NCBI RefSeq assembly: GCF_047663525.1
Contig: NC_092621.1
Location: forward strand, 15,449,501 to 15,513,500
Direction: 5' to 3'
DNA length: 64,000 nt
DNA from: Anas platyrhynchos
Taxonomy: Eukaryota; Chordata; Aves; Anseriformes; Anatidae
Positions 22,017-35,292 of this stretch are shown here, one piece after another. Positions within the stretch are counted from its first letter, which is position 1. Every line of letters begins with the position of its first letter. A program made the position numbers and the translations under genes. The notes under the pieces are model-generated. The model ran no database searches and was not told where the DNA came from. It was given only the letters and a program-made list of their open reading frames with translations.

Positions 22017-25000
22017 GGGAGCTCACTCCAAGCGACCTTGCAAGCAAAGCAAACCCCTCCAGCAAAAGTAGCCAAAATATTTCTGGGTTAACTAGTTGCG
22101 AACAGAAGCGTTTTGTCAGGCGGAACAGCGAGGAGTGCCAGGCGCGAGGGCTGAATTTCGGGTCGTGCCAAGCACCAGTCACCCCAGAGCTGGAGGCAGT
22201 GGTACAGCCAGCAGGGAGGGGTGGGCCAACGAGTCCTTATTTTGTGAACACAGCCAGAGGGGGAAGGTACTTCTCCATTCACAAAAATGCTGAGCTAGCA
22301 GGTTTTTGCACTTATGCTTTATCTCGTGGTTGCTTAGAGGATGGTGTGCCAAGGCTGAGTGCCTGTGCGCTGTAGAGCTCCTCTGGCACAGCTGCTCTGG
22401 GTTACGTCAGCTGGCACTAAAACTTGGGGAGAATCTGCCCGTTCGTCAGCTTATGCCAGAGGTTAAAGTCCAGATCTCCAGACATTTAAAGCAATGTAGA
22501 TGCACGAAAGCCACGAAGCTCTCTGTGGTGGCAGCCATTTATCTCTGCTAGGTTTGCTTTCAGCATTGTCATCACTGAGGTGCCTGAGGACATTTGTGTG
22601 AAGATGTTTTCCCTTCCCCAGAGAGGGAACTGTTTATGCATAAAGTGTCTTACTTTGACAGCAATTTGCTTCGGATGGATTTCCTTCAAAGTACAAGTTT
22701 ATGGATGTTTATGGAGAAATAAGTGTTTAAAAGTAGTGTGCCTGCAGAGTTTAAGGTGGTGAGATTCACACTGCTTAGCTCTGTGGCCTGGCACTCTGTC
22801 CCCTGCACAGACGAGCTTCGTGCTTCTGGTCGAAAGTCTCATTGGGCACGAAGAACAGAACTGCTGACCTCGGAGTTTATCACCAAGATGTGCTATGCTC
22901 AAGCCAGTGGAAAGAAGGACAAAGATCTGAAGTTTTATTCCATAGTCTCTGAGGACACAGTGAAGAAAGCAGAAACAGATGTCTGACAGGGACTGGTTTG
23001 TTTGCTTGTTTGAAGTGGGACGTGCTCATGTTGCTTTTGTTGTTGGTGAAGTGAATCTCTGTGTACTCTGCCAGGCCTCATAGCTGGAACCAAGACCCCA
23101 GAGCTGTGACGATGTCCTGTGCTGTTGCAAGCAACAGATTATTTGCTGGGCCTGCTGCCTCAAGATAAGTCGTTGATTTTCAGTGCTAATAAAGCCCTAC
23201 AGGGTTTGCTGGATGTTATTTGGTACGTATCAGGTCTGTCAATTCCTAAATGAGCACTGAAGCAGCTAAAAAGAAAGGCTCTACTGACCGGGAGGGGAGT
23301 CAGATACAGCTCAGTAGTAACTGACAATTGGTGTCTTACCAGTTACTGCAACACAGGCAGAAATAAAGAGCAGTATTCCATTCCCGTTTCTTCTGCAGCT
23401 ATGCAGAGGGACTTGCACAACGCTTAATTAACCAGTGCTGAGCCTACGAGCTATATGTTATACCACTGAGCACTGCTGAGACTCACAGCTCAGGACTGCT
23501 GAGGAATAAAGGGTCCAGACACAGTGAACTGAAACAGCTGGCTTATAAATCAGCCAACTTCCTGCTGAGGATGGAAATCCACAGTGGTCACTGCTGAAAA
23601 GTTAGTATTTTCTCCCAAATAGTATGCAGAGACACCTGCAGACCCTCAGTTCCCTTACAGAGATGAGAAGCAGCAGTTCTGATACCAACTATTACTGTGC
23701 TGATGATTACTGTTTATTACATTATTTAGTATTACATTATGTGATAGCTATTACAACCCTTATAATATTGAGAAGAAGGCCACAACTACATTCATAGTCA
23801 TAAGCCATAAGCGTCTTGCCTTACAACATTCACCCTACCCAAGACTGGTGCTCTACTTCAAGATTTCTTGAGGAAGAAAGTTCGTCCATCTTAAAGCAAG
23901 TGGTAACTAACATTATGTTGGTTGTGGGTGTAGGTGGTTCTAATTCAGTTGTTTTAGAAATAAATGACCTCCTAAATATGTTAAAACATCTGTCTGAAGC
24001 ATTACCCTTTCTGAGTGGGGGAAAAAAAAAATCCACTTCCACATTTTTTTAAATAAATAATTGTAAAATTTACAGTATAAAATTCTAAACATTCAGTTTC
24101 TTACAGCCTGCCCCCTTGAATTGGAAGGCTCCTGTAGCCCTTTACACATGGCTTCTAATGAAATAATTGTCCTAAATCTTAATTTTAATTTCCTCTACAA
24201 GTATTTTCTTAGTTTTTGAGAATGTTCCAGTCTCGCTGCAGGAGGCAGTGAGAAACTATCAGCTGTAATTTGGACAAGTCTTCAGTTTCAAAGAAAATAA
24301 TTTTTATAATTATCATCCTTTTAATACTCACTTTCTTTCCTAGCAGGGGGGAAAAATGGTTCTGGTGGAAATAACAGCCCTCTTCCCTTCATGTTGAGCA
24401 CAAACGGTACACTTTTTGACATGTATCAAACTTCTCAAAGCATCACAGCACCAAAATGCCAATGTGAAGGAAATTTGGAAACTAACTGATATTTATGATT
24501 TCTGTCATCTAGACTGGTAATTGGTATCATACACATTTCTGAAAAAAAAAAAAAAAAATCTCAGATGGACATGGAATTATGAGGCTGTTGGCAACGACAC
24601 TCTGGTAAAGTCTGCTGCAGTGATTTGCAACGTGTGCAAATAACAAGAGAACAGAGGCAGAACGTGGATCCAGCACAAATTCTGTCACAAGACCTCAAGA
24701 CTTCAGTGTCTTTGCTCTTGGGACTGAAGGATGTCACAAACAGGGAATTCAAAGTCCATTGGCAGATTGTTAAGTCTCCACTGATTATTCCTGTATGTAG
24801 TCTCATTTTATAACGTTGTAAATATGTCAAGTCAGTGAACTTACTCATACTTTATAGAGGAATAAATTACAACAAAAACAAGCCATTGACTTAATGCTTA
24901 ACCTTAAACTTTGTTTAAATGATGTAAATAAAGGTTAATATAAGTGAAAATTAAGAATATATGTTACAATAAAATAGATTCAGCAAAATAATTGGAACCA

Positions 25001-27720
25001 CAAGTTCATTAGTTAAAGTAACTCCGGAAAGAGGGACGGCAGTGCAATATTGGTCTTCTGCCAGAGCAGTGCAAGATAGCCAAATGCATACTTGACAGAA
25101 TTCAAAGGAAGCAACAAAAGATGTTGCTTCAGACACATAGTCCTGGAGTTTGCTTCAGTGAACTAAGGAATAGCTGATAAATGCAGCTGTCTGTTTAAAA
25201 ACACAATGGGTCTAAAAGAAGCTCCGATTTTTTAAATAGATGTTTTTGTTTTCCTTCTTGGAGATTCCATTTTAAAGTATCTTTCTCTACTTTAACCCAT
25301 CTCACGCTGCAATTAACAAGGAAAATCATTTTTTCCATCAGACATATCCTCAGTTATAATCATTGCACATGTTACAAGTGCAAACTGACCCTATGGCTGA
25401 AACCTATGTATATTCTCAGTTCCTTGTTGGCTGTTTCCTTTCTGCATTTATCCTTCAATAACTGTGTCAGCCTACAAGATCCACACCACCTCAGTGGGCC
25501 TAAGACCAGTGGTCATCCTATTGTCTGAGGATGAAAAAATTACCTAACAGTACATACCTAAGAAGTCATTAAGAAGAAGTGGTTGAGATCGTAGGTATAG
25601 GAAATCTTCTACACTGTTGAGTGCTTTAGCATATTTAGTAATTCTTAGCAGTCTTATGATCTACAGAAGAAAACTGGTTTGGTTCTGCTTAGGCACCTGG
25701 TGTGGTAGACAGTAAACCACAAAAAACAAACATAATCACACAGTGCCTGAAGCTGGCTGTACAGATCTCCTACGTGGGTCTCATATTCCACAGAGTGATC
25801 CCTGTGATCCCACAGTGATTTCCACAGGGATGACGCACTTGCACCTGGGATTCAGCAGGCAGCTTTAGGCTTTCCAGTACTGGGCACTGAGTCTGTGCAG
25901 AACTAAAGTGATTAAAGATCTAGACTAATGAATATGAGTTCACGAGTTCAACACGTTAAACAACCCCTCTGATTTTGGCTGTATTCAGACAGTTCTCTTC
26001 ACATTAACAGAGCAGGCCTTAAAGAGGGTGTTGCTGTAATTATAACTTTAGAAGATCAACAATACAGACAACTCCTATTAATGTCTTTATACCCAATAAC
26101 TCTCCTCAGGAGATGTGGAAGAAAATGATTCATCTGCTAAATTCACAGCAGTTCATTCCAGGTGACCGTAAAGGTCTCTCACCAGAAATACCCATAAAAA
26201 CAAGTTCTTGTTAATGATTTATAACAGGTCATCCAAGCATAGCTCACTGCACTGAACCTTAGCTGCAGAATGGAAACTATAACAGCACAGTGCATAGTCT
26301 TCAGTGGCAACATACTGTGAACCTTACAAGAAATTCAAAGCTGCTTTTTGCTAACCTGTTGTAAAATACATGAAAACTGAGGTGAAAACTGAGTCCAGCC
26401 AATGAATGAGAGGGATTTTGTATGCAAAAGTATTTTCTCAAGATCTGTTGATTTGTGATAAAAAAAACTGACGACGTATTTTCAGTCAAATTCCTTTTTG
26501 TGGCTCCATGTTGCCTTATTTTCCTGATATATAGCAGTGGCTGCCAACATCATGATCTGCAACAGATGTTAAGAGAGCCTAGGGGTAGGTTCAGATAGCT
26601 GCGTGCAAGATGGAGATCATTATACATAAAATGGAGTTTGACAAACTAAAAGAAATAATTATGGCTTCAAATACATGATATAGCAGATTGATTGCTGATG
26701 AAAATAATTCTCAGTTATTATATGCTGAACTGTGAAAAAATCTTGTGTGCCCTTCCTAGGGCAAGAGTATGCGAGTGTGCCAGTAGCACCAGTACTGAAG
26801 GCATAACTGACTGAACCAACCACTTATTCCTATCCTGTCCATCTTGGAAATTCAAAAGCAGCTGCAATTTCAGCATCAAAGCACTCTCAGTAGCTTGTTG
26901 TCTGTGAACTGCTGAAGCAATTTGAAGATGAAATATAAAAATGGATAGATCTAAGTGAGTCTTCACTTAACAGAGTACACTTTACAGCTACAGCATTCAA
27001 GGAGCTGAAATTGATAACCATCTACTCTTCTACTCCCACCATGAGTAAAAACTATTTTCACAAAAAGAGGGTTTCCTAGAACCAAACTAAGCTCCAAATG
27101 TAATAGTTCAATTGGTCTCTGTACATAAATAAATACTGTAAAGCAATGCTGACCTTCTAAAGCCTGGTGGAAGGTCTGAACTGTTTTATTGAACAGATGT
27201 TATATGGAAGTAGAGGGAGAGCTGCATCTGCTTGCAGCAATCAAATTCTGAACAGACTAAACACCTGCCTCTGTTTCTGAAAGCTGATGGAAATCTGGAA
27301 GAGCCAAATCTTCAATTTAGATCAGTAAACACCAGTGAATATGAGAGGACTTGTATCAACTATCATAAGGTAACACCTTTCCAGTTGTCATCAGTGCTAT
27401 TATTGAGAGAAAGCCGTAGTGACTAAAACTCAGTCCCTGCCTAGATTTAATTTCTGATAAGAAAATTATACTGGCTTTACAAGTTTTGCATTCAGCAAAT
27501 AGTATTTCAGCAGCTACATTACCATTTACTGATATATAGTTATTTGGTATTTGCATCCCACACTCAGAATGTAATGAGAATGCTGCATAGAAGTGTTAAA
27601 TGCCAATTCATTTAATAGACTGGAATAGCTTCATAAATTCATATAAAATGGTGAGAGAAAAAAAAAAAAATCAGATAGTAATACTACCACCGGCTTTAGA
27701 TTTGCATGTATTTCCTATTA

Positions 27721-27862
27721 TCATAGAATCACAGAATGGTTTCCAGTTCCAACCCCCTGCCATGGGCAGGGACACCTCCCACCAGACCAGGTTGCCCAAA
27801 GCCCCATCCAGCCTGGCCTTGAACACCTCCAGGGATGTGGCATCCACAACTATTCTCTTGAA
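27721..27862 (-). mobile_element. CR1 LINE 3' end fragment
   Basis: It begins tcatagaatcacagaatggt and continues with gccatgggcagggacacctc and cttgaacacctccaggg, canonical CR1 text in reverse orientation. The copy is short and 5'-truncated. Confidence 0.9.
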
Positions 27863-29119
27863 GATTTCACATTTGTTCTGAAAATTATAAGTGCCATACA
27901 CTTATCTGTGCATATTTTGGATGAAACTTGTATATAACTAAAGTCCCCAAATTTGTGACATTACGGTCCTATAATTTACTTCTCACAGGTTTAGTTCTTG
28001 AATCTAACCATGAAGGCAAAGTAAAATTCTGCCTACAGAATGTTATTTCTGTAGTATATTGGCAATGGGTCTCCTGCAAATATTGGGGGCTATTACACCT
28101 TACAAACATTTTATCCCTACATTGACAGTCTTACTATTTTTCCTATGGCTTTGGTTTCCTACGTTTTGGGCTGTTGTGGGAAGAGTTAGAAAAAGAGAAC
28201 TGCAATGGCATTCCAGCATAAAGGCCACAGTATGCAGCACAGCACAGAGGAAATAACATGGTGTTTGAAAGGAAGAGAAGGGAGAGTATCAAAGAAGATA
28301 CAATGACATCTTGCCTGAGGACACCACCTTTGGAAGTACCTGCACAAGCAATCAGACTATGCCACACCACTCAGAATCAAAAAGACATAAAAAAAATCTG
28401 CCTTGCAAAATTCACTAGCAGCCCCTCTGGGTTGCTTCAGTGGAATTGTCTCTATTTCAAATGTTCACACGCGCTTGGATTAACTTTTTGACTTGTCTAA
28501 GAATTCACACTGAACAGGCTTCATATCGTACATCTAACTACAGGCAGCAACAACATTACTCACTTTTGAGTCTCCTCACTATCCAGTTCCAAAATCATTG
28601 GCTCAACTTGTGGAACTTGAAAAGTAACCGAGTCCTTGATCTGACTAGAAGTAGTCATCGCAGCATGCCTCAACATCTCTCCAGTCAGTAGAGGTTTGCA
28701 TGGCTGTTCGTTTGTGGCCCCAGATCTGTAAGGACTCTTGCAGCACTACAAGGAGAGATGTGTCCCAATTTTATTTTGTTAAATCCTCATCTCTAGCTGC
28801 CCTTAGCTGATGTTCAGGTTTTCGGATTGCTTTCTCCTTTTTCTGGCTGTCTCTTGGCAGCAAGACTTGTTCAGAAATACTAATCTCATACCCCTGATAT
28901 TATTTACTAGCTATTATTTAAATATGAGGCACATAACAGTCTCAAAGGTAGTTTTACAGGGATTAAAGTTAAAGAGGTGATTGTATTCCCAGTAGAGCCC
29001 AGAATCAGTGTTTCTTGGTGTAACAGTTTAGCAGCTCCCACACCCATCTTTGACCAATGGTTTAATCCAGCCTTCTAGACTGTAAGCTGCATTTCTCTGA
29101 ACATTTGCTTGTCAGCAAC

Positions 29120-29150
<31 letters not shown>

Positions 29151-31574
29151 GAAAAACAAAGCAGGGTTTTGTGCTGATCCTGCATCACAGTCTTTGCCAG
29201 ACTTCCTGTAAGAACTCATGAAGAGGAAACAAAATAAGAATGTGAAGTGAAAAACACTTGCTGCACTTTAAAAATCCTGTAGATTTTTAATGTAGACCAT
29301 TCTCTCCAACACAGCTAGAAGGCATTCAGAAGGAGAGGCAGACCAGAAAGCTAAATGCATAAGTGATCCTATGACTGCAATAATAGTAATAATTAACAAT
29401 AAATGATTTTTAGTTGCATTCCCTTTTTCATTGCAACGAGTTCGTGATGTCTTGCTTGCAAATGCTTTAGGTTAATGATGAAATTTCTGTTGATTGTTTA
29501 ACACAGATCTGTGCTTGAGGTAAGTTACAAAATACCTGCTTAAGGGATCAGGCAGGATTTCAGACATCTAGTTCTCCTGAAACTGAATATAGGGCTTCAG
29601 TCTCCACCATTCAGGCAAATCATTGTGGCACTGCTCAAGGCTTGCAGTGTGGATCGTACATGAAGCTGATATTAGGAACTAAAATGACAGAATGGGTGCT
29701 TTTTCAGCAGCACATGTAGTTTGGTGTCTGCTCCATCTGTGCGCCTGCAAATGGAGTACTTAAGCTGCTGTTGTAGATGGCACAGTTACAGTCAACGTGA
29801 CACGTAGCACACATGGTCTCGCATGGATGGGTGGAATGCTGTGCTAGAAAGAAAAACGTTATTGAAGATTCTCCCCTCGATACCAGGAAGAATTATTTCT
29901 AGGTTGTCTGCTTTCTCATTTTTTACTGCACTGAGTATTATCCATCTTAATTGCATGTGGGATGTTGCCCTGATTGCCTTCAAGTTCCACAGTAAATTCT
30001 CATCTATGGTTAACAATTGATGAACATATCAGTCAGACTTTATTTCTCCTCAGCAATAACATGGTCCAGAGGTCTACAGTTTTATAGGAAGATGATGTGG
30101 CCTGAAAGGAGAAGTAAACTAAAACTGTTAATATTCCTGCATGTATAATACAGGGAAGAGCAGAACTGAAAGTGGACTAGGTCAGAAAATTTTCTGCCAG
30201 TTTAGCTTTTATCCTTTGCAAACTCTTTAGATTTCCATGGATCATTAAATAGTACGAGATGTTTCACTTCCTGATGTTCACTGTTGCTTAACAAATAAAC
30301 ACAAAACAAAACCACTTTTTGCAATTCAGGTTATGGAAGATTTCCTTGTGAAAATCTGGGTTACACGTGAAGACGTAGTATATACAAAATATCCTTATAA
30401 ACAATGTGTTTGTATGTTATTTCTACTCATGGTGCACTTACACAAAAATGGATTACATTTTCTTAAAGAACAAACACAGGTAACACTTTAAATTTTTTTT
30501 AAAAAAACATTTTTCTATAGAGGTTTCCCAGCCAAACACTGACAGCCAACGCTGTTGAATTTATATGCTGTGATGAAAGGAAAAAATCAGAAAGTACTTA
30601 ACATCTACTGTTACTTAAGCATTAAACCACTATACAATCCTTGTAGGAATGCTTCTCATAATTCTGCAAAAGTCAAGTCACCATGGTTTATGGATCTGAT
30701 AAACCCCATTCTTAGATTTGTTCTTTCTTCCAGAAATTCAAAATAATTTAAAAGAAAATATTAAGATTAAAAGAACTCAATGATCCTCTCTCGCAGCATT
30801 CACCAGACACTGTTCTCCCTGATTTCACTAGTCCGCTAACTTTCCTGAGGTTACAAAAGTATGAAACTTACAGGCAGTAGACCAGATTTGGCATGGAGCT
30901 TGTAAGGCGGCAGACATAAATGCACATCCTGTCCTAGCTGTGCATTTCCTCTGAAAACATAAAGATAACAAAGGAACAAGCCAATATCCTTGTGTCACAG
31001 ATGCACGGCTTAAGGATTTTTAGTATCAGTTCACAATTCAGCATGTTACGGTTTTTAAGTATTACATTTTACAATTATCGCTATAATTTTGACTTTCATT
31101 AGTTCCTTACATCTTCCCTTTGCTCTTGAGACACTAATGGAGTGAGAAGAATTATCAGAAGAGCCCTTTATCATTCTGTCTGAGGCACAGCCCATATTTA
31201 TTTTCCTTTACAATATTCAGTCGCTGGTATTGTCTCACTATGCATACTTATCAGAGAGGTTCTACAGACATGTTTTTCTCTTGCGTAACAGCATACATCT
31301 GCCTTGCTCTAGGCATGACATTAAAGCCCCTTTATGCACAGAACAAGACATTGTGCAATGGAAACATGCTGAGTCTTCTAACGTAGAAAAGATTTCTTAC
31401 ACGTGATTGCTATCATTACAGGACTAAGCAGTTATTTCATAAGGCTTTTTAAATATAAGAGAACAGAAAAGGCCACATTAGAGCTATCTGAACTCCTTCT
31501 CTCCCTGGATGAATCATTTGGTCATGATCAGGACATTGTGGTAATATATCTGGGTGTGTATGAATGCACTAAGC

Positions 31575-31700
31575 AATTTTCACAAACATTTGAGGAGCCA
31601 GACAGGGCTCTCCGGCATGCTGAGTATAGGTCAGGCTGCTGGGTAGACAGCTTTGGACTAGATAATCTAATGGTCCCTTCTGGCCTTTATTTATAATCTG
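31575..31700 (+). mobile_element. Old CR1-like LINE remnant
   Basis: The segment ending ttggactagataatctaatg followed by gtcccttctggcctt resembles the 3' region of older CR1/L3-type LINEs (a TGGACTAGATGATCT-then-GGTCCCTTCCAGCC pattern). Divergence is high and the boundaries are approximate. Confidence 0.55.
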
Positions 31701-33149
31701 AATCAACTGCTGCTGGAAAATAGTTATTTACTTAATCTGGCACATCAGCACACCTTCTGAATTCTTGGTCTCACCATCTGCAGTTTATTAATTCCTTTAT
31801 TTCTTCAGACAAGAGGGTTTTTTAATTAAATAATGAAAGTACATGATTCAGACTTCTACCTTAAAAAAGGAAAATGTATGATTCACATTTTTCTATAATT
31901 AGTTTAGTATTCATTTTTCTCTGTTTGCTACTTTACAGATCTCCCTGGGAAAGGCTGCCAACACTCAGTCTGGCTGAATGTCCTCTGCCTTCTTCAAGAC
32001 TGCTGTTAAAAGTCCTGAGCTGGAGAACATCTGTGCTTCAGTATGATGCCCAAACTCAGTGGAAAGTTGTGTCCAGAAGGCTTATCAGGCTATCTTAATG
32101 AACACAGATTTTTCCAGAGTGTCAATGAGTCAAGGAAGAAAAAAAAAAAAAAAGAGAGATTTTTTAGTCATAGAAATGGCTAATACAGATTGAACTAGGC
32201 ACATGGATAAAGATCATTCTCATGTTTGTTTAACACGCTATAAACCTTTATTTTATTTTGTTTTATTTTTTGAGATTTACAACTTGTCACCCAACACTAT
32301 GGAGGACAGACAGATTCTTTACAGATCCTTGGCAGAATGAGAACAGGCCACACAGTTCTGGTTATAATTAGAGATTTACATTACAGAAGAAATAAATTGA
32401 CAATCAGCATAGCTTGTTGTCTACATTTTCTAGCACTTAGCAAAGCCTGCAGTTGCACAGAGTTTCTAGAACTCTCAGTTACGGAGTCACCTTTTTTCTC
32501 AGTCACCTGGCCAGACCCTCTGCAGACCGGGTCAAATCCTTTCTTTTCTGTTCACAGTACAGTCATAACCTAGACTTGGGGCTTTACCTAAAAGAACGTG
32601 TCACTCACTCAGTCCTGGGAGAAAGAAGACGATGGTGGAGACATCCCTGGCCACTAGGGGATCACGGGTTGTGCCATGCAGCTGTGGTTCCAGTCAAAGT
32701 TCCACTTAGGGCTTGCTGCTGCCTGAATTTTACAGGTGGTGCTCCCCGTGCTGTTACACTTCCCTGTGCCAGGACGGGTGTCACCATCTCCAGGCAACCC
32801 TGCAGCTGCATACTGATGTGCTTAGCCACGCTGACAGAGGGTGTCCCCACACAGACAGGAGAGAGAAGGCGGCAAGAGCACACATTAACATACATAGCTC
32901 TCCAAAATCCTAGAGGTATGCTAGGCAAGCACCACACACACCTCTAAGAGAGAAAAATGAGAATCTGGAAAGTTACAGCTTGGTCAGTCTAATTTCATAT
33001 TTGAAAAGATATTAGATATATATATATATAAATTGATCATTCAAAAGCTTCCATGTAATCTGACAGAACAATTAAAAGGGTGAAGCCATAGGAAAAAAGT
33101 AGGAAAGAAACACTGCAGAACATGCTTTGGAAAAAAAAGCAAATGGTCA

Positions 33150-33151
33150 AG

Positions 33152-33190
<39 letters not shown>
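33150..33190 (+). repeat. Poly(A) run of about 39 bases
   Basis: A nearly pure A tract in the SELENOP-ZNF131 intergenic region. No retrotransposon body or retrocopy can be recognised upstream of it. Confidence 0.85.
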
Positions 33191-33669
33191 CATCAACCTT
33201 GTCTGGACAGGCAGAAGGTACTGAAAAAATAAATGATTTTTAATTACTGTGTAGTGGTTTGGTCCTATAGTAGTAATTTCAGCAATATTTTAAGTTCAAA
33301 CTATTGAAGATACAGTACTTCAATCAAAATTAGTTTTAAAGTTGTTCAAAGTGAAGGTGTAAATGCATGAGGCATCAGCTTTCCTAACGTACTCCCATAT
33401 ACCAGAAAAGAATGGCTGTGTCATTCTTCTAGAAATGAAATTTCTTCTAGACTGAAAACAATAGTCCGAACAGACCTAACAACACAAGAAAAAATATATA
33501 TTATTATATTAGCAAATCCATTGGGCAATAGCATGAGGAAATAAAAGGAACATAAATTTTACTTCAAAGTTATTTGTATTGCATTACAAACCACCAGTAT
33601 CGATAAAACTCAAACTTGTTCTGTATAATTGCATTATAAAACACTGCACAGGCACCTAGGAGTTTATAT

Positions 33670-33700
<31 letters not shown>

Positions 33701-34729
33701 CTATAAAACTAAATTTGAACTTGACAGAATGGCTATTACTTACACTTTGTTTGATGTGGTAAGATTTCTATGCTGAACAGATGTGGTAACTTCATAAGCA
33801 TTTACCCTTTTAGTGGAGGATGAATATGGTGAAGCAAATTGCATAGATTTGGCACTAGGGAAAAGTGCAGGAGAAGGTCATAAAACAAATTCATTCACGG
33901 GAATAACGTGGGCAAGCCCATAAGAACATTCAGCCATTACAGCTATGATTGACATAAAGGCTTTCATAGGGATGTCAAAGTGTCTGTTTGGACATCCTAA
34001 ATGCGAGTGGTGTTTTATGTGGAGGAATACATTTTCACCTGCTGGCAGCACACAAAATCTGGCTGGTTTCAGATGCCGCTGGTGATGACGTCCTACAGGA
34101 GAACTCGGGGCCTCACGGTGCCCACATTCAGCTGTGGCAGCAGAGGGGATGCTCGCTGCCAGCAACACTCCCTTGCCTTCCCTCCCAGGGCGCAGTCCAG
34201 AGCCTGTGCATGAACGTAGGGATAACAAGGGCATGCAGCAGCTCTGCTGGCTGTGCGGGATGCTGCTCAGCCACTTCCCCTGTGCTCAGGGTAGCGGCAT
34301 TGTGGCGGCCACACGGTGTTACAGTGTTGGAGCTGGCACCAGCAAAAGCATGGCTTAGACCTGCTTTCCATGCTGCCTTCACCACTCAGTTTAAATGACA
34401 CAGGAAAACCTGTGTGCTGCTCCTGCCCTCGGTGTGGCAGTGGGCTCAGTGAGACTCGTGCCAGTGGGGATGGAGGTGAGACGGCCCCGTCCCTGGCTTG
34501 TGGGATGCTATGGTGGGCAGCACGGGGTCACCTACACCGTGACATGAAGTGCTGTGTGCCAGGGAGTGTGTTGGCAGTGCTGTGGCACCCCAGGGTGCTC
34601 CATGGCAGAGGACAGCGCTGCAGCCCCTCTGCTGGGGTGGCAGCGTGGGGGGCTCATTGTGGGGCTGATGGCACTTGGGGGGGGACGGATGGCTGCCTCG
34701 TCACCCAATTTAATTGCGCTTTCCCTTCA

Positions 34730-35040
34730 TGAGGAGCAGCTGAGGGAGCTGGGGGTGTTCAGTCTGGGGAAGAGGAGGCTCAGGGCAGCCCCCATTGCTC
34801 TCTGCAGTGGGCTGAGGGGCAGGTGCGGGGAGCTGGGGGCCGGCCTCTTTTTGCAGAGAACTAGTGGTGGGAGCAGAGGGAAGGGGCTCAAGCTGCACTG
34901 GGGAGGTTCAGGTTGGAAACAGGAGACATTTATTCTCAGAAGGAGCAGCCAGGCGTTGGGACGGGCTGCACAGGGCAGCGGTGGCGTCCCCGTCCCTGGG
35001 GGTGCTGAGGGAGGGGCGCGTGAGGCAGGCGGTGCGTGAT
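34730..35040 (+). mobile_element. CR1 LINE fragment next to the ZNF131 promoter
   Basis: Sequences such as ctgagggagctgggggtgtt, gtctggggaagaggaggctc and gggctcaagctgcactgggg are CR1 text in sense orientation. The fragment ends within about 20 bases of the ZNF143-type motif, and its own CpG content merges into the CpG island. Confidence 0.85.
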
Positions 35041-35058
35041 GGCGGCTCCCCGCCCCGG

Positions 35059-35078
35059 AACTACATCTCCCAGCATGC
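35059..35078 (+). promoter_or_regulatory. ZNF143/SBS-type promoter motif
   Basis: aactacatctcccagcatgc closely matches the ACTACAATTCCCAGCATGC element bound by ZNF143 (and the THAP11/HCFC1 complex) at TATA-less promoters. It lies about 215 bases upstream of the exon 1 donor. Confidence 0.8.
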
Positions 35079-35229
35079 ACCGCGCCGCGCCCCGCCCAGC
35101 CTCCCCTCCCCCTCCCGCCGCCCAGCCGCGCGCCCCGCTGTGTGAAAGGTGACGGTGGCGTCACTTCCGCCGCGCAGTGCAGGCCGGGAATGCGAGTCGC
35201 GATTGGCCGGCGCCCGCCCCGCTTAGCAG

Positions 35230-35292
35230 CGTGCCGGGCAGCAGGAAGCGGCGGCGGCGGCGCGGGCGCGGCGGGGCGGAGCGCTGCAGGCG
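35230..35292 (+). other. ZNF131: ZNF131 exon 1 (non-coding)
   Basis: A consensus donor, gcg|gtgagt (GT at 35293), sits inside the CpG island and is the best candidate to splice to the acceptor at 38600. The 5' boundary is a guess from the promoter motifs. Confidence 0.6.

Larger units (their letters stand above)
22020..34729. other. Intergenic stretch between SELENOP and ZNF131
   Basis: About 12.7 kb with no exon I can support. The first 600 bases are GC-richer and may hold SELENOP regulatory sequence. It contains CR1 pieces at 27721-27862 and 31575-31700, poly(A) runs near 29119-29147 and 33150-33190, and short (TA)n and (GA)n tracts near 33016-33030 and 33680-33700. ORFs here are short, without domains or splice partners. 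Mammals have ANXA2R in the equivalent interval; I see no trace of it. Confidence 0.6.

Noticed and set aside
21710..22375. 221-codon ORF on the + strand
   Set aside because: It runs antisense across the SELENOP promoter and exon 1, has no recognisable domain, and is explained by GC richness.
32440..32950. 164-codon ORF in a GC-richer patch upstream of ZNF131
   Set aside because: No domain, no splice partners, overlapping ORFs on the other strand; could be an unrecognised repeat but not supported as a gene.
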